Shown: positions 15,270 through 24,102 of the stretch, piece after piece
Position numbering within the stretch: the stretch's first letter is position 1
How the letters are laid out: each line of letters starts with the position of its first letter
Assembly (NCBI GenBank): GCA_903912525.1
Contig: CAIWHK010000029.1
Location: 1 to 64,000 of the forward strand
From: an uncultured bacterium
GTDB taxonomy: Bacteria > Krumholzibacteriota > Krumholzibacteriia > LZORAL124-64-63
DNA length: 64,000 bases
Reading direction: 5' to 3'
The notes under the pieces: model-generated
The model's database searches: none
What the model was told of the DNA's origin: nothing
The model's input: only the letters and a program-made list of their open reading frames with translations
Translations under genes and position numbers: made by a program

Positions 15270-18045
15270 GAAGCAAGAGCTTGCGGGCCAGCCTGCCGCC
15301 CGGTGCATCCACCACCAGGACATAGGCCCCGGCCGCAGCGCGGCCCCCGGCCCCCTGGCCGTCCCAGCGCACCTCGTGTTCGCCCGCGGCCAGCGGCCCG
15401 TCCTGGAGCACCGCGACGCGATGGCCAGCCAGGTCGCAGATCGTCACGCGCACCGGCCCTTCCCGCGGCACGATAAAGCGGGCGCTGATCACGGGGTTGC
15501 CCGGGTTTGGCCAGGGGGCCGCGCGCCAGGCCGGGCGATCGGTGCCCACGGCGCCGCCACAGGCAGCGGGCACCGTCGCCAGGTGCGTCGCAGTCCCTCC
15601 GGCCGGATCCTCGCAGCGCAGCCGCAGCGCCCGGATCGGTCCCCACGCCGCGAGTTCCCCCGCCCCCAGCTCCAGGTTCCAGCCGCCGTCCCCGGCGCGC
15701 AGTGTCCCTGCGACCGCGCGACCGTCCGCCGCCAGCGATCGCCAGCCGTCGTCGCCGCGCGCGTCCAGGTTCCAGGGGCCAACTGTGGCGGTCTCGATAC
15801 GCACGACGAGTTCGCCCTGCGGCCCGCACTCGGAAGCCAGCCCGCCGGGCTCGACCGCGACGTTGGTCGGGTCGATGTTGCGGTGCACCACGCCCAGTTG
15901 CAGGGACGCATCGAGCGCGACGAGGTCCTGCACGCCGTCGCGGTCGACATCCACCACGTCCAACGCCTGGACATCAGGCGTGCCGGCCAGGGCCAGGTTG
16001 TACAGCTGGTTCCATGGGGTGATGCTGAGGTAGATGTCGAGCCGGTCCTGGTCGCGCAGGTTGACCACGACGTCCCCGCGTCCGTCCCGGTCGAGGTCGG
16101 CGATCGTCACGCCGAACGGTTCGCTCGCGAGCATCGTCGAGCCGGTGCGCCGCGTCAGGATGCCGGTCCCGGGGTTCTCGAACGCGACCAGCGAACGATC
16201 GACACGGCAGCCGACAACCACGTCGCTGTCCCCGTCGCCGTCGAGGTCGCCGGTCGCCAGCAGCACGGCCCCGGTGCCGGCGTTGAGCAACTGGCCCGGG
16301 CCGAAACTGCGGCCCTCCTGGTTGAGACGCCACCACACGCGACTGGCCCCGTCGACGCCCACGATGTCGAGCAGCCCGTCGCCGTTCAGGTCGACGAGCG
16401 CCGCGCGTACGGTCGCGATGTCGTAGGTCAGTGTCACGGGGTCGCTGAAAGACAGCCCCCCGCTGCCGAAGAACAACTGGACGCGCGAAAGATCCGCATG
16501 CAGCGCCAGCAGGTCCGTGAGCCCGTCGCCGTCAATATCCCCGGCGCCGAGGAAGGACGGGAAGTCACCGACCGGCAGGCGACCGGCCTCGCCGAGGACA
16601 TCCCCGGGACCGCGGTCCAGGATGACGATCTCGCCCGCGACGATGTCGACGACGGCCAGTTCCGCCGGCGTGTCGGCATCGAGGTCCAGGGTGACCATCC
16701 TGCCGGGCGCAAACGCGAGCGGCTGCGGGATCGCCACCGGCGCCAGGCCGCCGTCGCGGGACGCGAACAGGCTCAGTTCCCGGCCCAGCGCCGGCGCCAC
16801 GAGCACGTCGACGCGGCCGTCACCGTCGAAATCGCCGTGCACGAGATCGCCCGGCGATGCGTCGAGGGCCAGTGACGGAAGTCCCCAGAACCCGCCCGTC
16901 GAGCGGGCAAACATCAGGGTCAGGGCCCCGCCGCCGACAGTGACCAGGTCCGGCAACCCGTCGCCGTCGAGTTCCGCCGGCGCCGTCCCGGCGGGCAGGC
17001 AACCCGGAAAGTACGTCTCCTGGCGCGCCCAGCCCCCGGCCGACCGGCTGGCGAATTCGACCGAACCGCGTGCCGCATTGGCCGCCATGAGCGCCGGCAC
17101 GCCGTCGGCCCGGGGCCACACGCGCAGCGATTCCACGGGCAGCGTGAGCGCCAGTTCCTGGCGGACCTCCAGACTCGCCCCGGCATCGCCGACCACGACC
17201 AGGCGCGGCTGGTCCCGGTCCGCCACCAGGAGCTCATCGATGCCGTCCCCATCCTCGTCGACCGCCGCCACCAGGCCGGCGGCCAGGCCGGGGATCGTGC
17301 CGAACCGGAGCGTGCCGGCGCCGCCGGCGCCCGGGTCGTAGACGGCGAGGTCACCCGACAGGTAGCCGCGCTGGGCCGCCACCAGTTCGCGGATGCCGTC
17401 GCCGTCGAGGTCCGCACCGGCCAGGCTGAACGGCTGATCCCCCACCGCGAGCGTCGTCGCAACGCGCCAGGCAGGTTCCTGCGCCAGCACGGCGATCGCA
17501 TCCAGGCCCGGGAGCGACACCGCCAGCTTTGCGTGCCCCCCGTTCACGTCGCCGAACCAGGCCAGCGTCCCGGGGTCCTCGTCGAGGTCGACACTGGCGG
17601 CCAGTTGCAGGTAGGGGAAGGTGGCGTTGATGCGCACGAAATAGGCGCGATCGGGGTCGGCGCCCGCGACCACGACCCCGCGGTCTGTCAGCGGCAGGCC
17701 GACCCAGGCCGCCACCGCCGTGAGCCGCCCCTCCAGAATCAGTTCCTGCCGGAAAGCGAGGCTGTTGCTGGTGCCGTTGTACCGGTAGATGACCAGACGG
17801 CCGGTGGACAGTCCGACCACAAGGTCGTCCGTAGCCTGGCCCGGTTGCCGGACCGCCAGAGTCGAAAGTCCCGGATTCGGGAGGCTGAAGCTGCGGGGGC
17901 CGGGGAACTCGATCGCTGCCGCGCGAACCGCGGGAAGGGCCAGGCAGACCCCCAGAACCCACGCCAGAGCCCGCTGCGAACGGCCGGGCGGGCGCCGCAG
18001 GGAGCCGTAACGCCCTTGGCCACAGGGGATCAGCTCAGCGGACAT
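15262..18045 (-). CDS. secreted FG-GAP/VCBS repeat protein with FlgD-like Ig C-terminus
   Basis: A 927-residue exported protein. The signal peptide runs to about residue 44 (ALAWVLGVCLALPAVRA-AAI). Residues roughly 60-700 contain about a dozen FG-GAP/VCBS units with Ca-binding 'DxDGDGxxD' cores, e.g. 'DLDGDGIRELVAAQ', 'DEDGDGIDELLVAD' and 'DIDGDGLTDLLAL', predicting a calcium-stabilised beta-propeller. The last ~85 residues ('PWPNPGNPVISARFIVPREG' to 'AYVLVVDAPGGRLARKLLLL') form a FlgD-like Ig domain, used as a C-terminal sorting/anchoring domain in several FCB-type phyla. It was not recognised as an enzyme. The start at 18045 was chosen for its fit to a signal peptide; an upstream frame to 18150 overlaps the promoter. 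Confidence 0.85.
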   Translation of the reverse strand: MSAELIPCGQGRYGSLRRPPGRSQRALAWVLGVCLALPAVRAAAIEFPGPRSFSLPNPGLSTLAVRQPGQATDDLVVGLSTGRLVIYRYNGTSNSLAFRQELILEGRLTAVAAWVGLPLTDRGVVVAGADPDRAYFVRINATFPYLQLAASVDLDEDPGTLAWFGDVNGGHAKLAVSLPGLDAIAVLAQEPAWRVATTLAVGDQPFSLAGADLDGDGIRELVAAQRGYLSGDLAVYDPGAGGAGTLRFGTIPGLAAGLVAAVDEDGDGIDELLVADRDQPRLVVVGDAGASLEVRQELALTLPVESLRVWPRADGVPALMAANAARGSVEFASRSAGGWARQETYFPGCLPAGTAPAELDGDGLPDLVTVGGGALTLMFARSTGGFWGLPSLALDASPGDLVHGDFDGDGRVDVLVAPALGRELSLFASRDGGLAPVAIPQPLAFAPGRMVTLDLDADTPAELAVVDIVAGEIVILDRGPGDVLGEAGRLPVGDFPSFLGAGDIDGDGLTDLLALHADLSRVQLFFGSGGLSFSDPVTLTYDIATVRAALVDLNGDGLLDIVGVDGASRVWWRLNQEGRSFGPGQLLNAGTGAVLLATGDLDGDGDSDVVVGCRVDRSLVAFENPGTGILTRRTGSTMLASEPFGVTIADLDRDGRGDVVVNLRDQDRLDIYLSITPWNQLYNLALAGTPDVQALDVVDVDRDGVQDLVALDASLQLGVVHRNIDPTNVAVEPGGLASECGPQGELVVRIETATVGPWNLDARGDDGWRSLAADGRAVAGTLRAGDGGWNLELGAGELAAWGPIRALRLRCEDPAGGTATHLATVPAACGGAVGTDRPAWRAAPWPNPGNPVISARFIVPREGPVRVTICDLAGHRVAVLQDGPLAAGEHEVRWDGQGAGGRAAAGAYVLVVDAPGGRLARKLLLLK

Positions 18046-18082
18046 CGGCGCCGTCTCTTTCCTCGGGGGGGGTAACGCTAGC

Positions 18083-18111
18083 ATAATACGGACAACACGT
18101 GGCAGCGACAA
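18083..18111 (-). promoter_or_regulatory. promoter for the FG-GAP protein gene
   Basis: On the minus strand, -35 TTGTCG (18106-18111) and -10 TATTAT (18083-18088) are separated by 17 bases, about 38 bases before the chosen start at 18045. Confidence 0.6.
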
Positions 18112-18220
18112 ACAGGTTGCCGTTAGGGGTTGACACCTCCGGTTCAGCACCTGAAATTAATCACACGTTGTAACTGCCTGCCCCGCCGGTCCCCGGGCCA
18201 TGGCCCGCACAGGAGCCTGC

Positions 18221-19174
18221 ATGTCGGTGAAGCATTTCCTTGTGGTGATCAGCCTTGTGGCTGTCGGCGCCGGCCTCGTGGCCGCGCCTGCAGCGCTCGC
18301 GCAGACGCCTGCGGCGGCGGACACCCCGCCAGCCACCCCGGTCAAGACCTACAAGCTGCTGCACGAATCGCCCAACGCGGCCCGCAACCTGGATGTCGAG
18401 GATGTCGAGGGACAGAAGTGGGTGCCCGGCATCCGCAAGGGCACGAAGGAACTGAGCATGTCGCTGGGCTTCATGGGCCTGGCAAGCACGCTCCTGCAGC
18501 ACGAGCAGATGATCTACAAGTACAACACCGAGGCGACGTACTGGGGCGACATCACGGTCACCGGGCAGCGCGCGTTCAATCCGGTGCTCCGCCTCGGCTA
18601 CAACGTCGCGCCGTGGCTGACGGTCGAGGGCTTCGGTGGCCTGTCGATCTCCGAGTACTCGTCGACCATCGAGAACGCCCACTGGCGCAAGAACGAACCC
18701 CGCGCCGAGCGGCGCGACAATCCCGTGATCGGTGAGTTCGACGCCGAAGCGCGCTCGTTGATCACGCTGCAGACGGGCATCGACGCGCTGTTCTACCCGT
18801 TCAACCTCAAGGGCGACGGCACCGGTCGCGTCCATCCGTACGTGGTCGGACAGATCGGCCGCATCTGGTACGACATGAACTCGGACTACACGGCGGGCTC
18901 GACCGCCTCCAACGACGTGGCGCTCGGCGGCGGGCTGCGCCTGCTGGCCGAGAAGAACGTGAGCCTGCGGATCGAGGCCGCCTACCACCTGAACACGGTG
19001 GAGTTCGCGCCTGCCGAATACTTCATGGAAACGAACGAGGGCACGACCCGCGTGCCGCTGCTGGAATTCCCGGACCTGCCGGACGGCGGATTCACCGAGA
19101 AACAGGTGACGTCGTTCGCTGCGCAGGACCTCAACTACCTCGTGTGGTCGATCGGATTCCAGGGCACGTTCTGA
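18221..19174 (+). CDS. outer membrane beta-barrel protein
   Basis: A 317-residue protein with a signal peptide (KHFLVVISLVAVGAGLVAAP, cleaved near ALAQ-TP, residue ~28). The mature part has amphipathic strands with turn-rich loops, e.g. 'RAFNPVLRLGYNVAPWLTVE' and 'LRLLAEKNVSLRIEAAYHLN', and ends 'VWSIGFQGTF' with a terminal Phe, as expected for an OmpA/OmpW-sized barrel. No family name can be given. The ATG at 18221 is chosen over that at 18200 because AGGAG lies five bases before it. A TTGACA at 18130-18135 lies upstream, but a clear -10 is not visible. The gene is divergent from the FG-GAP gene and convergent with comM. Confidence 0.75.
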   Translation: MSVKHFLVVISLVAVGAGLVAAPAALAQTPAAADTPPATPVKTYKLLHESPNAARNLDVEDVEGQKWVPGIRKGTKELSMSLGFMGLASTLLQHEQMIYKYNTEATYWGDITVTGQRAFNPVLRLGYNVAPWLTVEGFGGLSISEYSSTIENAHWRKNEPRAERRDNPVIGEFDAEARSLITLQTGIDALFYPFNLKGDGTGRVHPYVVGQIGRIWYDMNSDYTAGSTASNDVALGGGLRLLAEKNVSLRIEAAYHLNTVEFAPAEYFMETNEGTTRVPLLEFPDLPDGGFTEKQVTSFAAQDLNYLVWSIGFQGTF

Positions 19175-19204
19175 CCCAGCGGCGAAAGCGCCGGCAAATC
19201 GTGG

Positions 19205-19233
19205 AAGCGGGCGACCCCTCGGGTCGCCCGCTT
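19205..19233. terminator. hairpin between convergent genes, possible terminator
   Basis: A 12-base perfect inverted repeat (AAGCGGGCGACC / GGTCGCCCGCTT) with a five-base loop sits between the outer membrane protein gene and comM. There is no T-run on either strand, so it is either a weak intrinsic terminator or an RNA-stabilising hairpin. Confidence 0.5.
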
Positions 19234-19244
19234 CGTCATGTGCC

Positions 19245-20771
19245 CTAAGGGTCCGGTTGCGCCACCGCGAGCCCGTGCCGGAACTCGAGCGCCTCGCGCA
19301 GATGGACCTCGTCCACCGCGCGGCTGCCGTCGAGCGCCGCCACGGTCGCCGCCACGTCCCGACAGCGGTGGACCGCCCGCAGGGACAGGTCGAACATCGC
19401 GCGCGCCCGATCCAGGAATCCGTCATGTCCGGCGGAGTGCGGCGGCCCGCCGCCGACGCGCCACTCCTCGAGGCGTCCGCGTGCGGCCTCCAGGTCCGCC
19501 GGCGTCGGCGCCACCCGCCACCCGCCCTGCGTCGGCGCCACAGGCGCGTCGGCGAAAGCGCCGCGCCAGGACGCCATCTCCACGAACAGGTCGAAGCGAT
19601 CGAGCAGGGGACCGGACAGCCGCCCGAGATAGCGCGCCCTCTCCTGCGGTTGGCAGCGGCACGAACGCGTGCTGCTGCCGTGGTAACCGCAGCGGCAGGG
19701 GTTGGTGGCCGCCACGAGCTGGAACCGGGCGGGAAAGGTCCTTTGCCCGGCGCCGCGCGCCACGGTCACGTGGCCGTCCTGCAGGGGCTGGCGCAGGACG
19801 TCGAGCACCGAAGGGTGGAACTCCGCGAGTTCGTCCAGGAACAGCAGGCCGCCGTGCGCCAGGGTCACTTCGCCCGGGCGCAACGCGGCGCCGCCCCCGA
19901 CCAGCCCGGCGCGCGTGACGGTGTGGTGCGGGGCGCGGAACGGCCGGCGGTCGATGAGTCCGTCGCCGACCGGAACACCGGCAGCGCTGTGGATGCGCGT
20001 GATGGTCAGTGCGTCCCGCCGGTCGGGCGGCGACTGCAGGTCGGCCAGCAGGCGCGCCAGGCGCGTCTTGCCCGTCCCCGGTGGACCGACCAGCAGCAGG
20101 TTGTGGCGCCCTGTGGCGGCGACCACGGCCGCCTTGCGCGCCAGTTCGTGCCCGGTCAGGGCCGCCAGGGCGGCGCAGGCCTCGGTCGTTGCCGGCGGGC
20201 CTCCCGCGGAGCGCCGACGCGGCGGTGCCGGGGAGACGACCGGCTCCACGCCCGTGCGGCACCAGTCGAGCACCTGCCGCAGGTCCGCAGCGGCGACGAC
20301 CTGCAGGCCCGGCGCCAGGCGTGCCTCTTCCGCCTGCGTGCAAGGCACCACCGCCAGGCGCGAACCGCGTGCCGCAGCATCCAGCAATACCGGCAGGACC
20401 CCCCGGACCGGGCGCAGTTCACCGAACAGCGAGAGCTCGCCGACGAACAACGCGCGTAGCCGCGCAGCGGCGCCCGGCTCGACGGCCAATCCCTCGGCGG
20501 CGGCGACGATTCCCAGCGCGATCGCCAGGTCGAACGAGGCGCCGCTCTTGCGCACGCCCGCCGGAGCGAGGTTCACCGTGATGCGCCCCGGCGGCACACG
20601 CACACCGCTGTGCCGCAGGGCGGCCAGCACGCGCTCCCGACTCTCACGCACTTCGGCCCCGGGCAACCCGACGAGATGGAATCCCGGCAACCCGCGATTG
20701 ATGACGACCTCGACGCTGACCGACTGCCCCGCGATTCCCGCGACAGCCCCCGTGCTGATCCTGACCGGCAT
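19245..20771 (-). CDS. comM: ComM/YifB-family Mg-chelatase-like AAA+ ATPase
   Basis: A 508-residue protein. The N-terminal ChlI-like domain begins 'MPVRISTGAVAGIAGQSVSV'. A Walker A GPPGTGKTRLAR lies at about 220-231, and a Walker B 'GGLLFLDELAEF' at about 300-311. A zinc-like Cys cluster follows ('NPCRCGYHGSSTRSCRC'), then the C-terminal Mg-chelatase domain. ComM homologues are hexameric helicases that promote branch migration during natural transformation and recombination. The start at 20771 follows GGAGG and matches the family N-terminus. It is convergent with the outer membrane protein and 280 bases downstream of the histone gene, from which it is separated by a strong terminator. Confidence 0.95.
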   Translation of the reverse strand: MPVRISTGAVAGIAGQSVSVEVVINRGLPGFHLVGLPGAEVRESRERVLAALRHSGVRVPPGRITVNLAPAGVRKSGASFDLAIALGIVAAAEGLAVEPGAAARLRALFVGELSLFGELRPVRGVLPVLLDAAARGSRLAVVPCTQAEEARLAPGLQVVAAADLRQVLDWCRTGVEPVVSPAPPRRRSAGGPPATTEACAALAALTGHELARKAAVVAATGRHNLLLVGPPGTGKTRLARLLADLQSPPDRRDALTITRIHSAAGVPVGDGLIDRRPFRAPHHTVTRAGLVGGGAALRPGEVTLAHGGLLFLDELAEFHPSVLDVLRQPLQDGHVTVARGAGQRTFPARFQLVAATNPCRCGYHGSSTRSCRCQPQERARYLGRLSGPLLDRFDLFVEMASWRGAFADAPVAPTQGGWRVAPTPADLEAARGRLEEWRVGGGPPHSAGHDGFLDRARAMFDLSLRAVHRCRDVAATVAALDGSRAVDEVHLREALEFRHGLAVAQPDP

Positions 20772-20967
20772 GGCGCCTCCCCGTGTCCGCTTCACGGATG
20801 AGGCAAGCGCCGGGCCGCGCGGGCCGTCGGGCGACCATGTCCCGCCGCGGCCGGTGGACGTCGGTGTTGCTGCGCATCCGGCACCGCGGACACTTGCGAG
20901 AGCGACGCCGTGCGCTGACACATCCGGGGTGGGATGTCGGCCCTCGGCTGCAACGTGGCGGGAACCC

Positions 20968-21004
20968 GCAAAAACGAAACGGGGATCCGCTGGGATCCCC
21001 GTTC
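20968..21004 (-). terminator. intrinsic terminator of the histone gene
   Basis: On the minus strand, AACGGGGATCC / GGATCCCCGTT forms an 11-base stem with a CAGC loop, followed by TCGTTTTTG. It lies 46 bases past the histone stop codon, making that gene monocistronic and insulating comM. Confidence 0.88.
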
Positions 21005-21049
21005 AGTTCTGGCGGCCGGTGCACTGCCGGCCTTCGGAGTCTTCGACGA

Positions 21050-21220
21050 CTACAGGTCGCAGGGACGAACGGTCTTGCGACCGTTGTCGAGGGCACGCTT
21101 CTCAGCGGCCAGGATCAGCTCGCGCACCTTGGCGTCGAGGGCGTCGTAGAACTCGCCGGAAACGTTGCACTCCTTGACGGCTTCCTTCGTCTTGGTCTTG
21201 CTGATAATCATGTCAGCCAT
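21050..21220 (-). CDS. bacterial histone (single histone-fold protein)
   Basis: A 56-residue gene with ATG at 21220 (GGGAGG seven bases upstream) and TAG at 21050. The translation starts MADMIISKTKTKEAVKE and ends RALDNGRKTVRPCDL. The pattern is a short helix (residues 4-17), loop CNVSG, a long helix (about 23-46, EFYDALDAKVRELILAAEKR) and the loop NGRKTV with the archaeal-histone signature RxTxxxxD (R48, T50, D55). Length and truncated third helix match bacterial histones such as the Bdellovibrio Bd0055 type, which bind DNA as dimers. It is basic in the C-terminal loop. Codons such as GTT, GCT, CGT and GGT are enriched compared with its GC-rich neighbours, suggesting strong expression. It has its own promoter and terminator. 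The alternative is another small helical protein, but the loop motif makes that unlikely. Confidence 0.88.
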   Translation of the reverse strand: MADMIISKTKTKEAVKECNVSGEFYDALDAKVRELILAAEKRALDNGRKTVRPCDL

Positions 21221-21396
21221 GGGGTTCCTCCCTCGGACTGTGGGACGTGGATCGTGCCGTCACGCCGCGGGGCACCCGGCTCGCGACGTCCCAAAGGACA
21301 TCTGACCCAGGGGACGTTTTCCCTCGGGCGTACCGGAAACGGCGGGCGGCTTGGAATTCTGGCGCCGGCTACGGGACCTTGGCCGGCCGACCCGGT

Positions 21397-21425
21397 CACA
21401 ATCGCCTCGACACTCCAGCCTGTCA
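21397..21425 (-). promoter_or_regulatory. promoter for the histone gene
   Basis: On the minus strand, a perfect -35 TTGACA (21420-21425) is 17 bases from -10 GATTGT (21397-21402). This implies a leader of roughly 170 bases before the ATG at 21220, long enough to hold RNA structure. Confidence 0.55.
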
Positions 21426-21507
21426 AGGGTAGTTTGGCGGCCTGTAGACACTGGAAGAAGCGCGCCAGACCCCGCCCTGCGCGCCGGCCCGAACCCCGGA
21501 GATTGTC

Positions 21508-22878
21508 ATGGCGCTCGACGACGTTCTCGCGTACCTCCATGCCCACAGGCAGACGCACGTGGACCAATTGTGCGACCTGCTCCGCATCCCGAGCATCAGT
21601 TCGCAGTCCGACCACGCGCCCGACGTCCGGCGCGCCGCGGAGTTCTGCGCGAACGAACTGCGCGAACTGGGCCTGGCCGTCGAGATCATCGAGGGTGACG
21701 GCCTCCCCCTTGTCTTCGCGCAGACGGCGCCGCGCCCCGACCGTCCGACGTTGCTGATGTACGGCCACTACGACGTGCAGCCGGTCGACCCGCTCGACCT
21801 GTGGACGACGGCGCCGTTCGAGCCGCGCATCGAGAACGACATCCTCTATGCGCGCGGTTCCACCGACGACAAGGGCCAGTTCTACGCGCACTTCAAGGCG
21901 CTCGAGGCGTACGTGCGCACCGGCACCGACCTGCCGGTGAACCTCAAGTTCATCCTCGAGGGCGAGGAGGAATGCGGCGGCCACCACGTCTACCGGTTCA
22001 CCGAGCAGAACGCGGAGAAGCTCGCCTGCGACGCGATCGTCGTCTCGGACACGGCGCTGTACAACGAAACCACGCCGGGCATCTGCTACAGCCTCAAGGG
22101 CCTCGCCTACATGGAGATCAGGGTGAGCGGCCCCGCGCAGGACCTGCACTCGGGCAGCTACGGCGGCACCGTGCAGAACCCGGCCAACGCGCTGGCGGAG
22201 ATCATCGCGCAATTGAAGGATGCGAACGGGCGTTGCACCGTGCCGGGCTTCTACGATGACGTGCTGGACCTGGACGCGGACGAGCGCGCGGGCTTCGCCA
22301 AGCTCGGCTACACCGACGACATCCTGCGCAGCGAGACGGGCGCGCCGGCGGCGTACGGCGAGGCCGGCTACACGACGCTCGAGCGCATGTGGGCGCGGCC
22401 GACCTGCGACGTCAACGGCATCACCAGCGGTTACGGCGGCCAGGGCGCCAAGACGATCATCCCCGCCCGCGCGATGGCCAAGGTGTCGATGCGACTGGTC
22501 CCGAACCAGGACCCCGACGGCATCGCGGCCGCGTTCTGCGACCATGTGCGCAAGCTGGCGCCGGCCGGCGTGACGGTCGAGGTGGAGAACCTGCACAACG
22601 CGAACCCGGTGCTCGTGCCGCGCCACTCGCCGATGATGCAGGCCGGCATCCGCGCGCTGCGGGCTGGTTTCGGCGCCGAACCGGTGTTCATCCGCGAGGG
22701 CGGCAGCATCCCCATCGTGGGTACCTTCCAGGCGTGCCTGAAGGCGCCGGTGCTGCTGCTGGGGTACGGGCTGTCGACCGACAATGCCCACTCCCCCAAC
22801 GAGAAGTTCCACCTGGCCAATTACTGGAACGGGGCCCGCACCAGCGCCCTGCTGTTCCACGAGGCGGCCGGCGGCTGA
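21508..22878 (+). CDS. M20-family metallo-dipeptidase
   Basis: A 456-residue cytosolic zinc peptidase of the M20 (carnosinase/DapE-like) family. Metal and catalytic motifs are clear: 'LMYGHYDVQPVDP' (about 88-100), 'ARGSTDDKGQ' (about 117-126) and 'ILEGEEECGG' (about 153-162). The 'RHSPMM' and 'REGGSIPIV' segments close to the C-terminus complete the site, with the last His in 'NAHSPNEKFH'. It probably releases amino acids from dipeptides. It starts with ATG after CGGAG. It is monocistronic, divergent from the histone gene across a 287-base gap and followed by its own terminator. Confidence 0.93.
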   Translation: MALDDVLAYLHAHRQTHVDQLCDLLRIPSISSQSDHAPDVRRAAEFCANELRELGLAVEIIEGDGLPLVFAQTAPRPDRPTLLMYGHYDVQPVDPLDLWTTAPFEPRIENDILYARGSTDDKGQFYAHFKALEAYVRTGTDLPVNLKFILEGEEECGGHHVYRFTEQNAEKLACDAIVVSDTALYNETTPGICYSLKGLAYMEIRVSGPAQDLHSGSYGGTVQNPANALAEIIAQLKDANGRCTVPGFYDDVLDLDADERAGFAKLGYTDDILRSETGAPAAYGEAGYTTLERMWARPTCDVNGITSGYGGQGAKTIIPARAMAKVSMRLVPNQDPDGIAAAFCDHVRKLAPAGVTVEVENLHNANPVLVPRHSPMMQAGIRALRAGFGAEPVFIREGGSIPIVGTFQACLKAPVLLLGYGLSTDNAHSPNEKFHLANYWNGARTSALLFHEAAGG

Positions 22879-22884
22879 AAACGA

Positions 22885-22914
22885 AGGCCCCCGCGCCGCT
22901 GCGGGGGCCTGTTT
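22885..22914 (+). terminator. terminator after the M20 dipeptidase
   Basis: AGGCCCCCGC / GCGGGGGCCT is a ten-base stem followed by GTTTG, placed seven bases after the stop codon. The downstream T's overlap the -35 of the next (tRNA-Glu) promoter. Confidence 0.8.
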
Positions 22915-22941
22915 GACTTCGCGAGGGCGATAGGGTAGTTT
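22913..22941 (+). promoter_or_regulatory. promoter for tRNA-Glu
   Basis: TTGACT (22913-22918) and TAGTTT (22936-22941) are separated by 17 bases, and transcription would start about 12-14 bases before tRNA-Glu. The -35 element abuts the previous gene's terminator hairpin. Confidence 0.7.
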
Positions 22942-22961
22942 TCGCGGTTCAACGAAAAGGC

Positions 22962-23036
22962 GTCCCCGTCGTCTAGTGGTTAGGACACCGCCCTTTCACG
23001 GCGGCAACACGGGTTCGAGCCCCGTCGGGGATGCCA
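22962..23036 (+). tRNA. tRNA-Glu(TTC)
   Basis: Standard 75-base cloverleaf with acceptor GTCCCCG/CGGGGAT (G-U first pair). The anticodon stem CCGCC/GGCGG encloses CTTTCAC, giving TTC, and the T loop is GTTCGAGCC. CCA is encoded. MnmA, encoded in this window, would thiolate its U34. Confidence 0.97.
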
Positions 23037-23089
23037 ACCTCTTCCAGAAGCCGCCACGCGCCCGCGGCGACCGCCTTCACGCGCCGATC

Positions 23090-24001
23090 CTACTCGACGG
23101 CCGTTTCCCACAGGTTGGGTTCCGTCGCCCCCCAGTTACAGTAAACGAGATGGCGCCCGTCGGGGCTCCAGCGCGGCCAGAAGCCGCCGGTGGCGGTGAC
23201 CTGACGCGGGTTGGCGCCGTCGGCGTCGAGGCGCCACACCTCCATGTCGCCGGACAGTGTGCTCTCGTAGGCGATATGCGCGCCGTCGGGCGACCACGAC
23301 GGGTGTCCCTCATAGCCGAACAGCGGCGTCAGGCGCACCGGGGCGCCGCCCTTGGCCGGCACCGTGAAGAGCGCGGACGCACCCTGCTCGCGGTTGGATT
23401 CGAAGACGATGGTGCGACCATCGGGCGACCAGTCGGGCGTGCGGTCGTAGGACCCGTCCACGCTCGTCGTCAGGCGGACCGCCGGACCGCCAGCCAGCGG
23501 CGACATCCACAGGTCCAGGCCCACGACGCCGCCGCGGTTGGACTCGTAGACGACCAGAAGGCCGTCGGGCGACACCGCCGGACTGCCGTCCTGGCCGGCA
23601 TCATCGGTAATCTGCACCGGCGCGCTGCCTGGGACCGACAGGTCCTGCCGCCAGATCGACTTGGTGCCGCTGCGGTCGGATTCGAAGACGAAGCCGCTGC
23701 CGTCGGGCAGCCAGTACGGCGAGCTGTCGAAGCCGGCGTTGTGCGTCATCTGCTCGGCCGGGCCGCCCCCAAGCGGCAGGCGCCAGATCTCGAGGTTCCC
23801 GGTCGCATCCGATTCATAGAGGATCGACGACGCGTCCGGGGCGTACATCGGGTTGGCCTCGAACACCGTCTCGGTGGCCGTCAACTGCTTGGCGGTGATG
23901 ACGGGCGCCGGGTCGGTCGGCGCCGTGGTCCCGCCGCCGCAGCCCGCCAGCGCGGCCAGGGCAACCAGGGTCATCAGCAATCCCGCATTCCGGTTCGACA
24001 T
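23090..24001 (-). CDS. TolB-like WD40 propeller lipoprotein
   Basis: A 303-residue lipoprotein with lipobox LAGC (about residues 18-21) followed by GGGTTAPTDPAP. The mature part is six repeated TolB/PD40 blades of about 45 residues, each with a 'SPDG..ivYeSnr.g..dlw' pattern, e.g. 'VSPDGLLVVYESNRGGVVG', 'WSPDGRTIVFESNREQG' and 'WSPDGAHIAYESTLSGD'. Such propellers bind partner proteins in the periplasm or at the surface. It is not TolB proper, since the N-terminal domain is missing. It lies on the minus strand 101 bases downstream of the metallopeptidase gene; co-transcription is possible. Confidence 0.85.
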   Translation of the reverse strand: MSNRNAGLLMTLVALAALAGCGGGTTAPTDPAPVITAKQLTATETVFEANPMYAPDASSILYESDATGNLEIWRLPLGGGPAEQMTHNAGFDSSPYWLPDGSGFVFESDRSGTKSIWRQDLSVPGSAPVQITDDAGQDGSPAVSPDGLLVVYESNRGGVVGLDLWMSPLAGGPAVRLTTSVDGSYDRTPDWSPDGRTIVFESNREQGASALFTVPAKGGAPVRLTPLFGYEGHPSWSPDGAHIAYESTLSGDMEVWRLDADGANPRQVTATGGFWPRWSPDGRHLVYCNWGATEPNLWETAVE

Positions 24002-24102
24002 GGATGGTCATTCCCTTCGCTGCATGTTGGGCCCGGGCAGCGGCGTCGCCGCGTTCCGGCATCATCGATCTGGAGTCCACGGATGGTCCGCGTGCATGCC
24101 GC

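Noticed and set aside
18130-18158. TTGACA upstream of the outer membrane protein gene as a full promoter
   Set aside because: The -35 is perfect, but the hexamer at 17 bases (GAAATT) is a poor -10, so I did not list it.
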